Of a DNA stretch of 64,000 nt, positions 8,709 to 17,810 are shown in pieces. The notes under the pieces are model-generated. The model was not told where the DNA came from. It saw nothing but the letters and a program-made list of their open reading frames with translations, and did no database searches. How positions within the stretch are numbered: position 1 is the first letter of the stretch; each line of letters begins with the position of its first letter. The stretch is from NCBI RefSeq assembly GCF_019972135.1, contig NZ_BPFI01000001.1, positions 1,533,106 to 1,597,105 of the forward strand. Reading direction: 5' to 3'. This DNA comes from Sulfurovum sp. TSL1 (lineage in GTDB: Bacteria; Campylobacterota; Campylobacteria; Campylobacterales; Sulfurovaceae). Position numbers and translations under genes: made by a program.

Positions 8709-9401
8709 CTACTTGTCTCCTATCATCGCAGCAAAACTCTCCGCATCCAAAGATGCAGACCCAACCAAAACGCCATCCACACCTCGAATAGCCGTGATCT
8801 CCTGAATATTTGATCTCTTCACACTGCCTCCATAGAGTAGTGGTTTTTGTACGGTTTGCTTTAATGCTTGATGCGTAGTAGCTATCTCTTCAACCGTAGC
8901 AGATCTTCCTGTGCCTATAGCCCAAATAGGTTCATAGGCAACGATAAGCTCTTTATAGCTGATGTCAATGCCATCAAACTGTGCAAGCAGATACTCCATC
9001 ACAGCCTCATCACCTTTTTCTCTTATTTCAAGCGGTTCACCGATACAGTAGAGTATTTCATATCCCTGCTCTTTAAAAAATGCAAACTTTTGTGCTATTT
9101 TATCTTGAGACTCGCCTAGATGTTCTCTTCTTTCGCTGTGTCCGATAAGTATCGTTCTGATACCAAATTCATCAAGCTGCTCTGTACCTATTTCCCCGGT
9201 AAACGCACCGTTTTGCACAGGATAAGCATTTTGTGCACCGATAGTGAAATCACCCTCATACTTGCCTAAAGCCGTGGCCGGAGGAAAGATATAGACTTGG
9301 TCTTCAGGTTTTTTTGCAAGCAACTTTGTATTCAATACGTCAATGTATTTTTCCGTTGATGCTCTGGTATGATTCGTTTTAAAATTTGCTGCAAAAATCA
9401 A
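8709..9401 (-). CDS. tpiA: Triosephosphate isomerase
   Basis: Interconverts dihydroxyacetone phosphate and glyceraldehyde 3-phosphate. At 230 residues it is slightly short for the family but complete: N6/K8 in AANFKTN, H88 in IGHSERRE and catalytic E157 in AYEPIWAIGTG, then the phosphate-binding GGSV and VGSASL loops. It is the last gene of a gap-pgk-tpiA operon, 11 bases after pgk. Confidence 0.95.
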   Translation of the reverse strand: MIFAANFKTNHTRASTEKYIDVLNTKLLAKKPEDQVYIFPPATALGKYEGDFTIGAQNAYPVQNGAFTGEIGTEQLDEFGIRTILIGHSERREHLGESQDKIAQKFAFFKEQGYEILYCIGEPLEIREKGDEAVMEYLLAQFDGIDISYKELIVAYEPIWAIGTGRSATVEEIATTHQALKQTVQKPLLYGGSVKRSNIQEITAIRGVDGVLVGSASLDAESFAAMIGDK

Positions 9402-9412
9402 TCAAAATCCTT

Positions 9413-10603
9413 TTACTGAAGTGCTTCTATACCTGGTAGAGAAAGACCTTCTATCAGTTTCAGGCTTGCTCCCCCACCTGTACTTACAAAGGTCATCTCG
9501 TCTGCATCACCGGCACGTTGTGTCACATCGGCAGTATCCCCGCCTCCAACGATCGTCGTTGCATGTGTTTGTGCAATGTTATTTGACATCGCAAAACTTC
9601 CTTTTGAATATCTGTCCATCTCATACACGCCCATAGGACCGTTCCATATGATCGTTTGAGCATCATTGAGTGCTTCACGGAAAAGCCTTGAAGAGGCAGG
9701 TCCGATGTCCAATCCCATCCAATCTGAAGGTATCTCTTGTATAGGGAGAAATTTCACTGTCGTCTTTTCTGAAAATTCCGGTGCTACCACCACATCAACC
9801 GGCAAATAGAATTTGACTCCCAGCTCTTTGGCTTTGGTCATAATGCGTTTTGCTTCATCCAACAGATCATCTTCAACCAATGAAGTACCTACTTCATACC
9901 CTTGTGCCTTGAGGAACGTAAATGCCATTCCACCGCCTATGATGATCTTATCTACTTTATTGATAAGGTTTGTCAATGCCTGGAGCTTTCCTGATACCTT
10001 GGAACCACCTACCACTGCGATAAAGGGGCGTACAGGATTTTCAAGTACCTTAGAGAAGAAGTTTATCTCTTTGCTCATAAGAAAACCTGCTGCTTTATGG
10101 TCTGAGTCAAAGAATTTGGTGATCGCATCAATAGAAGCATGTTTTCTATGACAGGCACCAAATGCATCATTCACGTAAAACTCTGCAAAACTTGCCAACT
10201 GCTCTGCAAATGCCGTATCATTTTCAGTTTCCCCTGCTTCATAACGAAGATTCTCAAGCAAAAGTACATCACCCTCTTTCATAGCGGCTGCCTTAGCTTT
10301 AGCGTCCTCACCTACCACATCTTCCGCCATAAAGATATCATTGTCTACTTTGAGGAGTGTACGCAGTCTTTTGGCTACAGGTGCCAAAGAATACTTCTCT
10401 TCATACTTGCCCGGTTCTGGTCTTTCATAGTGAGAAGCAAGAATGATTTTACAGTCTCTGTCTATACAATAACGGATGGTTGCCAAAGCAGAACGGATAC
10501 GTCTGTCATCTGTAATATTCCCAAATTCATCTTTAGGGACATTAAAATCACATCTTATAAAAACTCTTTTACCGTCAACCTTCAAATCTTTTAATGTTTT
10601 CAT
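9413..10603 (-). CDS. pgk: Phosphoglycerate kinase
   Basis: Full-length enzyme of 396 residues. The N-terminal substrate domain shows RCDFNVP (about 18-24) and [12 protein letters not shown]; the C-terminal nucleotide domain shows [10 protein letters not shown] and the GGGDTADVT motif near 355. It interconverts 1,3-bisphosphoglycerate and 3-phosphoglycerate with ADP/ATP. It sits between gap (12 bases upstream) and tpiA (11 bases downstream). Confidence 0.96.
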   Translation of the reverse strand: MKTLKDLKVDGKRVFIRCDFNVPKDEFGNITDDRRIRSALATIRYCIDRDCKIILASHYERPEPGKYEEKYSLAPVAKRLRTLLKVDNDIFMAEDVVGEDAKAKAAAMKEGDVLLLENLRYEAGETENDTAFAEQLASFAEFYVNDAFGACHRKHASIDAITKFFDSDHKAAGFLMSKEINFFSKVLENPVRPFIAVVGGSKVSGKLQALTNLINKVDKIIIGGGMAFTFLKAQGYEVGTSLVEDDLLDEAKRIMTKAKELGVKFYLPVDVVVAPEFSEKTTVKFLPIQEIPSDWMGLDIGPASSRLFREALNDAQTIIWNGPMGVYEMDRYSKGSFAMSNNIAQTHATTIVGGGDTADVTQRAGDADEMTFVSTGGGASLKLIEGLSLPGIEALQ

Positions 10604-10615
10604 CTATTTCCTGTC

Positions 10616-11611
10616 TTACTTTTTACTGATGTGTACTGCCATGTCTACCAAACGGCGGGAGTATCCCCACTCATTGTCATACCAGGAGAGGACTTTTACC
10701 ATGTTGTCCCCTATCACCTGGATCGTATCGAGCGGTACGACTGCACTCAACTCTTCCCCTAAAAAATCCTGAGAAACCCTGTACTCTTCGTCCACACCTA
10801 AAATACCTTTGTGTGAACCTTCGCTGGCCGTTTTAAAGGCGGCTTGTACCTCTTCGACCGTCACATTTGTGTTGAGTGTCACTGTCAGATCGACCATAGA
10901 GACATCCGGTGTCGGCACTCTTATCGCCTGTCCGTTCAACTTGCCTGCAAGATTCGGAAGCACTTTGGAGATGGCTTTGGCTGCACCCGTTGTCGTAGGT
11001 ACCAGATTTGTTGCCCCAGCACGCCCTTTTCTAGGATCTTTTTTATGCTTGGCATCCAAGATAGGCTGCGAAGAAGTATAGGAGTGAATCGTGGTCATCA
11101 ATCCTTTTTCTATACCAAATACATCATCCAGCACTTTTGCCACAGGCGCCAGTCCGTTGGTCGTACAGCTGGCATTTGAGATGATCGCTTCTCCTGCGTA
11201 ATCATCGGCATTGGCACCAAGTACGAAGGTAGCCGTGTCATCTTTTGCCGGTGCGGAAAAAACCACTTTCTTGACACCGTTGTCCAAGTAAGGCTGTACA
11301 CTCTCCGCTGTCAGGAATGCTCCTGTACACTCCAGGACAAGATCCGCACCGCAAGAGGCGAAATCCAGCTTAGAGAGATCACGTTCAGCAAAGATCTTTG
11401 CTTTCGTTCCGCCGATATTCAGATACCCGTCGGCCACAGTGACATCATTACGTGTTCCATGGACAGAGTCATATTTTAGGTTGTATTGGATCATCTCATC
11501 AGAGCCCGAAGCATTCACCGCAACAAGTTCAATATCATCTCTATCTGCAATAATACGCGCCACACATCTACCGATTCTTCCCAGTCCGTTAATTGCTACT
11601 TTTACAGCCAT
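10616..11611 (-). CDS. gap: Glyceraldehyde-3-phosphate dehydrogenase, type I
   Basis: Phosphorylating dehydrogenase of 331 residues. The Rossmann motif NGLGRIGR is at 8-15, catalytic C149 lies in SNASCTTN, and H176 in TTIHSYT. After the second strand the sequence is AVNASGS, with alanine at position 34 where NAD-specific enzymes carry aspartate (VND); this suggests use of NADP or both cofactors. First gene of the gap-pgk-tpiA operon, with ribosome site AAGGG before its ATG, divergent from nadD. Confidence 0.95.
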   Translation of the reverse strand: MAVKVAINGLGRIGRCVARIIADRDDIELVAVNASGSDEMIQYNLKYDSVHGTRNDVTVADGYLNIGGTKAKIFAERDLSKLDFASCGADLVLECTGAFLTAESVQPYLDNGVKKVVFSAPAKDDTATFVLGANADDYAGEAIISNASCTTNGLAPVAKVLDDVFGIEKGLMTTIHSYTSSQPILDAKHKKDPRKGRAGATNLVPTTTGAAKAISKVLPNLAGKLNGQAIRVPTPDVSMVDLTVTLNTNVTVEEVQAAFKTASEGSHKGILGVDEEYRVSQDFLGEELSAVVPLDTIQVIGDNMVKVLSWYDNEWGYSRRLVDMAVHISKK

Positions 11612-11672
11612 ACTTTACCCTTATGATTATTATGCTAAAATTATGCAATTTTACAGTAAATGAGGTTAGTAT

Positions 11673-12590
11673 TTGGTTAATCATCAAAAGCCTACTATAG
11701 CTATCTTTGGAGGGAGTTTTGACCCTCCGCACAAAGGACATCAACTGATCGTTGAAAAAGCTGTAGAGAACTTACAGATCGATCAACTGTTTGTCGTACC
11801 TGCCTATCTGAACCCTTTTAAAATATCTACACTGGCCGATGCCTCTACACGGCTTGCATGGTGTCATACGCTATTTGACCCTATAGATCGTGTAAAAGTA
11901 GATGATTATGAGATCAAAGAGGGCAAAAGTACGGTAACCTCACAAAGTGTAAAACATTTTAACCAGGCATACGATGTCAAGTATCTGATCATAGGATCTG
12001 ACAACCTGTCAACATTGACAAAATGGCATGCCTTTGAATGGCTGAATGAAACAGTGACTTGGGTGATAGCAACACGTGACGATCATCATTTGGAAACGGA
12101 TGAACTTAAGAGCTGGAAGCTTCTTCCTATAGAAGCGCCTGTGAGTTCAACCCAAATAAGAGAAGAGAAAGATTTACAATTTATTGACGAAAAGATCAGA
12201 GAATCTGTCAAACATATATTAGAAGGGCAACACCATATGACAATAGACGAAAGAATAGAAAACATCGTAAAAATACTTGATGACAAGAAAGCGGAAGAGA
12301 TAGAAGTATTTAACCTTGATGATGCGGATTACATCGCAAAACGTGTAGTGATCGCAAACTCACTCAACCCTAAGCACACCCTTGCACTTTTTGACCATCT
12401 GAAAACAGAGCTCAAAAAACAGGGGGATGCATTTCTTGCATCAGACTCGAGTGATGAGTGGTCCGTCGCTGATCTGGGAGATATACTGATCCATATCATG
12501 ATACCCGAATACAGACAACGCTATTCACTTGAAACATTTTTAAATGAACTGGTTGAGAATCAGAAAAAGAAGGATAATGATCCTGCATAA
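11673..12590 (+). CDS. nadD-rsfS: Nicotinate-nucleotide adenylyltransferase fused to ribosomal silencing factor
   Basis: One 305-residue frame carries two proteins that are usually separate. Residues 1 to about 185 are NadD (GGSFDPPHKGH at 13-23; SSTQIRE near 155), which makes nicotinate adenine dinucleotide. Residues 189-300 are RsfS (Iojap/DUF143; NSLNPKHTLAL, SDEWSVADLGDILIHIM), which binds L14 and blocks subunit joining. The start is TTG 11673 with GAGG seven bases upstream. Methionine 189 (ATG 12237) has its own ribosome site GAAGGG at 12222-12227, so free RsfS may also be made. Confidence 0.9.
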   Translation: MVNHQKPTIAIFGGSFDPPHKGHQLIVEKAVENLQIDQLFVVPAYLNPFKISTLADASTRLAWCHTLFDPIDRVKVDDYEIKEGKSTVTSQSVKHFNQAYDVKYLIIGSDNLSTLTKWHAFEWLNETVTWVIATRDDHHLETDELKSWKLLPIEAPVSSTQIREEKDLQFIDEKIRESVKHILEGQHHMTIDERIENIVKILDDKKAEEIEVFNLDDADYIAKRVVIANSLNPKHTLALFDHLKTELKKQGDAFLASDSSDEWSVADLGDILIHIMIPEYRQRYSLETFLNELVENQKKKDNDPA

Positions 12591-12593
12591 AGA

Positions 12594-12932
12594 TCAATGC
12601 ACGGGGAGTATTTCCTCGTGCCCTGATCCTGCAAACCATTCCAATAACAAGAACAATCCAATAGTCACCAGCGGTGAAAAGATCAGCCACCCAACATATC
12701 TGTCTCTTACAAGATAGAGTATCAATCCACCCCATGAAATCACGGTCAATATCATATGCGCCAGGTATAAAGGCAGGACCTGTCGTGTTACATTTCCCAT
12801 GACTGCCAATGCAATGATCACGCCAAACGTGAGAAACGCTATCAAAAGTTTTTTGAGATTTTTGTTTCGATAATACTGAAAAAAGAGGATACCAAGCGTA
12901 GCAAAGACCGCTAAAACACTAAGTGCTTTCAT
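12594..12932 (-). CDS. Small membrane protein with four predicted helices
   Basis: Unrecognised hydrophobic protein of 112 residues when started at ATG 12932, which has the strong ribosome site AAGGGAG eight bases upstream; an upstream TTG in the same frame lacks one. Four membrane segments are visible: ALSVLAVFATLGILFF, LLIAFLTFGVIIALAVMG, a third around YLAHMILTVISWGGLILYL, and GWLIFSPLVTIGLFLLLEW. No enzymatic motif. It starts 60 bases from argS on the same strand. Its last codons form a hairpin (12599-12621) that could also end nadD-rsfS transcription. Confidence 0.75.
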   Translation of the reverse strand: MKALSVLAVFATLGILFFQYYRNKNLKKLLIAFLTFGVIIALAVMGNVTRQVLPLYLAHMILTVISWGGLILYLVRDRYVGWLIFSPLVTIGLFLLLEWFAGSGHEEILPVH

Positions 12933-12992
12933 ACGTACTTCTCCCTTTGAAGAGGCCAAAGCCCTTCGATATTTTGCGCTACTTTGTAGATA

Positions 12993-14690
12993 TTATAGCT
13001 TATCGACAGTTTCGATCCCCAGTATATCCAATCCTTGTTTGATCGTCTTGGCTGTCAGATCAGCCAAGAGTAAACGGCTCATCTTTGTGGCTTCCTCTAT
13101 ACCCTCTTTGAGTATAGGGTTCTGTTCGTAAAAACGCATGAACAGTGTTGCCAACTCATACAGATAGGTGGTGATCTGGTTAGGTGAGGCATCCACTGCT
13201 GCACGGTTCAGTACATCTTCAAAACGAAGCAGCATCGTAGAGAGTCTATGCTCCAACGTATCGCCGATGATAATTTCACCCTCCATTGGGCCGCCATACT
13301 TTCTGAAGATGCTTTGGATCCTCGCATAGGCATACTGCATATAGAGCGAAGTGTTACCCTCAAAACTCAGCATCTTGTCCCAGTTAAAAATGTAGTTGGA
13401 TTCACGGTTGATCGAAAGGTCCGCATACTTGACGGCTCCGATCCCTATGGTCTTCGCCAATGCTTCTAGTTCTTCATCCGAATAGCTCTCTTTGTCATTG
13501 ATCGTCTCTTTGGCTTTGATAACAGCCTCATCAAGCAGTTCAATGAGTTTGACCGTCCCGCCTTCACGTGTTTTAAATGGTTTTCCGTCTTTACCCATCA
13601 TCGTACCAAAAGCAATATGCTCAAGCTTCACATTTTCAGGGACAAAACCGGCCTCTTTAGCCACTCTGAAGACGTGTTTGAAGTGTTCACCCTGTCTTGC
13701 ATCCACCACATAAGCAATACGCTGTGCCCCCAGTGTCTTTGCTCTGTAACGTAGTGCCGCAAGATCGGTAGTGGCATAAAGATACCCTCCATCACCTTTT
13801 TGAACGATCACCGGGACTTCCTCACCTTCTAAAAAGACACACTGTGCACCATCACTCTGCGTCAATAACCCTTTGGCATCCAAATCACTGATCACACTAT
13901 GCAGGTCATCATTGTAAAAACTCTCTGCACGGACATCGTCACGTGTCAGATTGACACCCAGTTTTTCATATACCTCTTCGCAGTGTCCCAAAGAGATATC
14001 TATAAATTTCTGCCAAAGCGCCAAACAATGACCGTCCCCACTTTGAATTTTGACCACATACTCTCTGGCTTTATCTGCAAAACCTTCATCTTCATCAAAA
14101 CGCCCTTTGGCATCCTTATAGAACTGCTCGAGGTCTTTCAAACTTACCGTACCCTCTTCATGTATCTCTTCAAGATAGGCAATAAGCATTCCAAACTGTG
14201 TACCCCAGTCTCCGATATGATTTTGACGTATAACCTCATCCCCTAGATAGGTTAAAAGGTTTGCCAGTGTATCACCGATGATCGTCGAACGCAAGTGTCC
14301 TACATGCATCTGTTTGGCCATATTCGGACCAGAATAGTCTACCACTACCTTGATGGGTGTTTCACGTTCTTCTACCCCAAGCCTACTATCTTGACGGGCT
14401 AACTCACATTGCGAAGCAAGCCAAAAAGGATTCAGCCATAAGTTAATAAATCCCGGTCCTGCTATCTCTGCTTTCGCCACTATGCCTGTTAAATCAAGAT
14501 TTTCTATCAGTTGTGTTGCGATCTCTCTTGGATTTTTACCCAATGTTTTAGACAATGCCATCGCACCGTTAAACTGAAAATCTCCAAACTCAGGCTTTGT
14601 TGCTTCAGTTACACTCATAGGCTCGGCTTCTATACCCGCTTTGGAAAAAGCTTCTTTGATCACGTTATTGATTTGTAATTTTAATTTCAT
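12993..14690 (-). CDS. argS: Arginyl-tRNA synthetase
   Basis: Class I synthetase of 565 residues that charges tRNA-Arg. An N-terminal Add-1 domain (about 1-90) precedes the catalytic core with HVGH at about 129-132 (the HIGH motif) and a C-terminal DALR anticodon-binding domain (SMLLRFEDVLNRA region). ArgS lacks a canonical KMSKS, so its absence is normal. It follows tatA with a 102-base gap containing two hairpins. The argS-tatA-gmk-acidic protein order matches what I recall from H. pylori HP0319-HP0322. Confidence 0.96.
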   Translation of the reverse strand: MKLKLQINNVIKEAFSKAGIEAEPMSVTEATKPEFGDFQFNGAMALSKTLGKNPREIATQLIENLDLTGIVAKAEIAGPGFINLWLNPFWLASQCELARQDSRLGVEERETPIKVVVDYSGPNMAKQMHVGHLRSTIIGDTLANLLTYLGDEVIRQNHIGDWGTQFGMLIAYLEEIHEEGTVSLKDLEQFYKDAKGRFDEDEGFADKAREYVVKIQSGDGHCLALWQKFIDISLGHCEEVYEKLGVNLTRDDVRAESFYNDDLHSVISDLDAKGLLTQSDGAQCVFLEGEEVPVIVQKGDGGYLYATTDLAALRYRAKTLGAQRIAYVVDARQGEHFKHVFRVAKEAGFVPENVKLEHIAFGTMMGKDGKPFKTREGGTVKLIELLDEAVIKAKETINDKESYSDEELEALAKTIGIGAVKYADLSINRESNYIFNWDKMLSFEGNTSLYMQYAYARIQSIFRKYGGPMEGEIIIGDTLEHRLSTMLLRFEDVLNRAAVDASPNQITTYLYELATLFMRFYEQNPILKEGIEEATKMSRLLLADLTAKTIKQGLDILGIETVDKL

Positions 14691-14727
14691 CGGTTTTCCG
14701 TCATAGTTAATATGGAATTGTAGTAGA

Positions 14728-14747
14728 AAATAGCTTCATAGCTATTT
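14728..14747 (-). terminator. Hairpin between tatA and argS
   Basis: A perfect 8-bp stem (AAATAGCT/AGCTATTT) with a 4-base loop, followed on the minus strand by TTTTC. It would end or attenuate transcription from gmk-tatA before argS. Confidence 0.55.
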
Positions 14748-14761
14748 GGAGGAGTTTTTCA

Positions 14762-14787
14762 ATACCGAGTCACAAAGTACTCAGTAT
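14762..14787 (-). terminator. First hairpin after tatA
   Basis: Arms ATACCGAGT and ACTCAGTAT pair with one mismatch around an 8-base loop, 6 bases after the tatA stop; on the minus strand the sequence continues TGAAAAA. Acts with the second hairpin at 14728-14747 as a likely tandem terminator. Confidence 0.5.
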
Positions 14788-14792
14788 CGCAC

Positions 14793-15014
14793 TTAAGCGT
14801 TTTCGCTTTTTTTCTCTTCTTTTGAAGCTTCAACCTTAGGCTCTTCTTTGGAAGCGATCTCTTTAGGCTCTTCTTCATCATCCTTAATTGCTTTTTTAAA
14901 GTCTTTAATACCTTTTCCCATACCTTTAGCAAGATCTGGAATCTTCTTTGCTCCAAAAAGAAGCACAACAATCGCCAATACGATTAGTAATTCTGGCATA
15001 CTCGGCATACCCAT
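14793..15014 (-). CDS. tatA: Sec-independent protein translocase subunit TatA
   Basis: Pore-forming Tat component of 73 residues. A short periplasmic N-terminus (MGMPSMPE), one membrane helix (about 8-23, [14 protein letters not shown]), the hinge and amphipathic helix [21 protein letters not shown], and an acidic, lysine-rich tail. Folded cofactor-bearing enzymes are its usual cargo. No tatB or tatC is seen in the window. Confidence 0.93.
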   Translation of the reverse strand: MGMPSMPELLIVLAIVVLLFGAKKIPDLAKGMGKGIKDFKKAIKDDEEEPKEIASKEEPKVEASKEEKKSENA

Positions 15015-15079
15015 GTCAATCCTTTATATTCGCTACAATGAGCATTAATTTGAATAATTATACTGCAATAAAGTTAATA

Positions 15080-15697
15080 TTACTTTTCACCTAACCATTG
15101 TCTTATAAATTTTTTTTCTTCTTCTATACTTTGTTTCAATCTAGCAGCCTTTGCAACGATCACAAAACGTTTTGTCGCTTCTTCTACCGTATCATTGATA
15201 ATCGTAAAATCATACTCACCGACCGCTTGTATCTCACCTTTTGCATTTTCAATGCGCTTGACTATCACAGACTCATCATCTGTAGATCGTGCCCGGAGTC
15301 TTGTCTCCAATGCTTTCAATGTCGGCGGTGTGATAAATGCTGAGGTGGTGATGTCATTCATCTTTGCACGCACAAGTCTATGCCCCTGTACATCGATATC
15401 GAATATCACCAGTTTTCCCTCTTCCAAAGCTTCTCTTACAGGCTTGAGTGATGTACCGTAGTAGTTGCCATGCACCTCCGCATACTCAAGAAAGTTTCCC
15501 GCTTTGATATCTTCTTCAAAACTCTCTTTGGTGACAAAAAAATAATCTTTACCCTCTTCTTCACCTACTCGGGGAACACGCGTGGTCGTCGATATAGAAA
15601 AATAATATTCACCTATTTCATCTGATGCTGCGTTGATAATGGTACTTTTACCTGCACCGCTTGGACCTGAGAGTACTAAAATAGCACCTTGTTGCAT
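15080..15697 (-). CDS. gmk: Guanylate kinase
   Basis: Converts GMP to GDP with ATP. The 205-residue protein has the P-loop LSGPSGAGKST (about 9-19), the GMP-binding SISTTTRVPRVGEEEGKDY region and the FIDIDVQG-type strand (VIFDIDVQGHR). Its ATG overlaps the stop of the upstream acidic gene by one base (TAATG), indicating translational coupling. Confidence 0.96.
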   Translation of the reverse strand: MQQGAILVLSGPSGAGKSTIINAASDEIGEYYFSISTTTRVPRVGEEEGKDYFFVTKESFEEDIKAGNFLEYAEVHGNYYGTSLKPVREALEEGKLVIFDIDVQGHRLVRAKMNDITTSAFITPPTLKALETRLRARSTDDESVIVKRIENAKGEIQAVGEYDFTIINDTVEEATKRFVIVAKAARLKQSIEEEKKFIRQWLGEK

Positions 15698-16578
15698 TAT
15701 TGATCATCCTCTAATTTAATTTTGATTTTTGTCTCTTTACCTTTTAAAAGCTTTTTTATCTTTTTAGGCTTCATTTGAGCCAGTGCAGCCATGATCGCTT
15801 CTTCAATGCGAAAAAGTTCCTCTTCACTCAATCCTGTCTCTTCTTTCTTCTGCTTTGTTTTAGTGGGTGTCCCGTCTACCTCTTCAGTAACATCATTGCT
15901 CAACTCTTCGACTATTTCATCTTCTTCTACGATCTCCAATCCCTCAGCGATCAGCTGCTCTTTGATCACTTTCACTTTGCGTGCTTCATATTCATCATCG
16001 CTCAAAGAGAGTGCATCTTCATTCTCTTCCATCTCATCATCCATATGTAACAATGCTTTGATCTTTGCTATTTCATCTCTGTTCAGTACTTCCGGAAGAC
16101 TCACATCTTCTTCCGGTTCCAACATATCTTCAGACGCTTCATCTTCTTCGGACAAAGGAAAAATATCCTCCAAAACTCCATTCTCTGCCTCTTCATTTTC
16201 TAAAGAGAAAGAAACCATTGAAATATCTTCTTCTACTACTACAATATTTTCTTTGGTTTCTTCGAAATCGTTCAGTGGTATACTTTCAATCATGTTGATG
16301 ATCTGTGAAGGCAGGAATGGTTTCTTGACAGTTGCATCAAAACCTTTCATCGCTTCACCGGCATAAGAGATAAAAACTTTTTTTCTGGCTTCCAATGTTT
16401 TAAGTAGAGCTTGAACCTCATCCACATAAGAAGCTTCATCCACAAAAACAATATCATACGAAACTTTATCCACTGCATCTGCACTCACTACTTCATCCAA
16501 CAGTATGTGTTCATTTCTCGTGCAAAGCGCAAGCAATCTTGAGACGACAGGATTGATGTTAATGAGTAGGATTTTCAT
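15697..16578 (-). CDS. Acidic protein with receiver-like N-terminal domain (poly-E type)
   Basis: Protein of 293 residues at the position held in H. pylori by the poly E-rich protein HP0322, upstream of gmk. Residues 1-103 look like a CheY-type receiver: strand KILLINI, a YDIVFVDEA strand with the possible phosphoacceptor aspartate, a conserved serine strand KKVFISYAG, and KKPF with the conserved lysine. The first acidic pocket after strand 1 is replaced by asparagine/proline, so phosphorylation may be lost. Residues 110-260 are very acidic; the last 30 are lysine-rich. Role unknown. Confidence 0.75.
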   Translation of the reverse strand: MKILLININPVVSRLLALCTRNEHILLDEVVSADAVDKVSYDIVFVDEASYVDEVQALLKTLEARKKVFISYAGEAMKGFDATVKKPFLPSQIINMIESIPLNDFEETKENIVVVEEDISMVSFSLENEEAENGVLEDIFPLSEEDEASEDMLEPEEDVSLPEVLNRDEIAKIKALLHMDDEMEENEDALSLSDDEYEARKVKVIKEQLIAEGLEIVEEDEIVEELSNDVTEEVDGTPTKTKQKKEETGLSEEELFRIEEAIMAALAQMKPKKIKKLLKGKETKIKIKLEDDQ

Positions 16579-16737
16579 AAAAAGCTCTCTTGAATAATTT
16601 GATATTATTATAATATAAATCTGGTTAGGGCTTGGTTGTTTAAAAAAGATGTATTAAAGTAAAATAGAGCCTTCTTATTGGTTGTGTTCAGATTTTACGT
16701 AATTTGATGGAAGCGTACAATAGGTACGTTGAAAGAA

Positions 16738-16763
16738 GTGGTACACGCATAAGAATTCGAACC
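16738..16763 (-). repeat. Degenerate direct copy of the tRNA-Arg 3' end (att-like)
   Basis: Twenty-six bases match the plus-strand sequence at 19812-19837, the CCA end and T-loop half of tRNA-Arg, at 23 positions and in the same orientation. The match stops beyond the T loop, and no full cloverleaf can be drawn. This is the pattern left at the far end of an element inserted at a tRNA 3' end. Confidence 0.55.
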
Positions 16764-16927
16764 GAATCTAAGATTTTGCCTATTTCCTTGAAACACTCGG
16801 TATCTTAGGCGTTTTATACCCTTTTAACTAAAACAAAAAAATTAAATGTCAGTAGATAATAGGCGTTACTTATTGACAATTCCACTGACAGTCTATTTAA
16901 ATAATTCCCTATTCATTAATAAAATGA

Positions 16928-16958
16928 AAACCTTATATTATTATATATTTTATAGGGT
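16928..16958. repeat. AACCTTATA-family hairpin, copy 1
   Basis: ACCTTATA pairs with TATAGGGT with one wobble. It shares its left arm with the copies at 17729 and 17811 and lies downstream of the 203-residue gene. Confidence 0.5.
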
Positions 16959-17040
16959 GTTACAAGTTCCTATGTTTACTTAGCAACGTATACTTTGATT
17001 ATTAAAATCAGATATATGTATTTACGTAAGGTCATTATAA

Positions 17041-17652
17041 TTATCTGTAATTAAAGAAAAGATAGCTTATCCAGTCCATCCCTACTTCATCGAGTTTCCA
17101 CGAAGGAAGACTCTTCCTGTAATTTTTCACATAGATCTCGAAAGTCTCATCCATTGAGCGGTTACAGTCTATCTGCTTATCGTACTCATAAGATCTCTGG
17201 AGAACGAATCTGTTCAAATTCAGTGCCTCGGACCTATCCATGCTTTTGGAGAACTTTTCATTTACGACATCATCCAGTATGTTATTCTCTCTAATGTAGT
17301 CCTCTTCTACATTGATCGTAAAACGCCATCCGGAGGTATCCGTGATATTATGTTCTTTGAGGTCCCTGTCAATACATCTCTCTACAATATTCTCTTTGAC
17401 CTCTTTGGCAATAAAATAATAGAGGTCATCTGAGCTGTAATAATCCCTACTGGCGTCCATAAGATGATCACGATATTTTTCATATGCAGGGTTACTCAGT
17501 GCGGGATGGTTATCATAGCCTATACCCGGCTCCTTATAGTCCTTAAGTAGATAGGCCACTATTCCAAATACGATCATGATGAAGACGAAACCTCCCAGAG
17601 CCAGGTTGGCAATTATTTTACCAAATCTTCCTAGGATAGATAATCTGTTCAT
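17041..17652 (-). CDS. Unrecognised single-pass membrane protein
   Basis: Protein of 203 residues that I cannot assign. One membrane helix is clear (about 14-37, ANLALGGFVFIMIVFGIVAYLL), preceded by basic residues, so the charged remainder probably faces the periplasm. That part is rich in Tyr, Asp and Arg and has two cysteines (ERCIDRD near 128 and QIDCNRS near 164) that could pair. ATG 17652 has ribosome site AAGGTG. It lies in the accessory segment between members of the AACCTTATA hairpin family, a context suggesting horizontal acquisition. Confidence 0.7.
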   Translation of the reverse strand: MNRLSILGRFGKIIANLALGGFVFIMIVFGIVAYLLKDYKEPGIGYDNHPALSNPAYEKYRDHLMDASRDYYSSDDLYYFIAKEVKENIVERCIDRDLKEHNITDTSGWRFTINVEEDYIRENNILDDVVNEKFSKSMDRSEALNLNRFVLQRSYEYDKQIDCNRSMDETFEIYVKNYRKSLPSWKLDEVGMDWISYLFFNYR

Positions 17653-17728
17653 ACTGCACCTTTTTTTATACTATAAAAGTATATCCGAAATCTCATGATA
17701 TCAGGAAAGGACTATACATAGAAATCAA

Positions 17729-17759
17729 AACCTTATAATCTAACATATTTTATAAGGTT
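17729..17759. repeat. AACCTTATA-family hairpin, copy 2
   Basis: Perfect 10-bp arms AACCTTATAA and TTATAAGGTT around an 11-base loop, about 75 bases upstream of the 203-residue gene's start. Confidence 0.75.
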
Positions 17760-17810
17760 ATTCGGCATAGCGACGTTTGCGGGCCATAGATTTGTGCCCT
17801 TCAAAAGAAA

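Larger units (their letters stand above)
16579..17040. other. AT-rich gap at the left edge of the accessory segment
   Basis: No supportable gene. It holds the degenerate tRNA end copy (16738-16763), a small dyad CGTAC-AATAG-GTACG at 16714-16728 beside it, and the first hairpin of the AACCTTATA family (16928-16958). The right-hand part is markedly AT-rich. Confidence 0.6.

Noticed and set aside
15791..16366. 191-codon plus-strand frame, serine-rich
   Set aside because: It is the antisense of the glutamate-rich coding region; GAA/GAG codons read as TTC/CTC/TCT on the other strand, which explains the serine and phenylalanine content.
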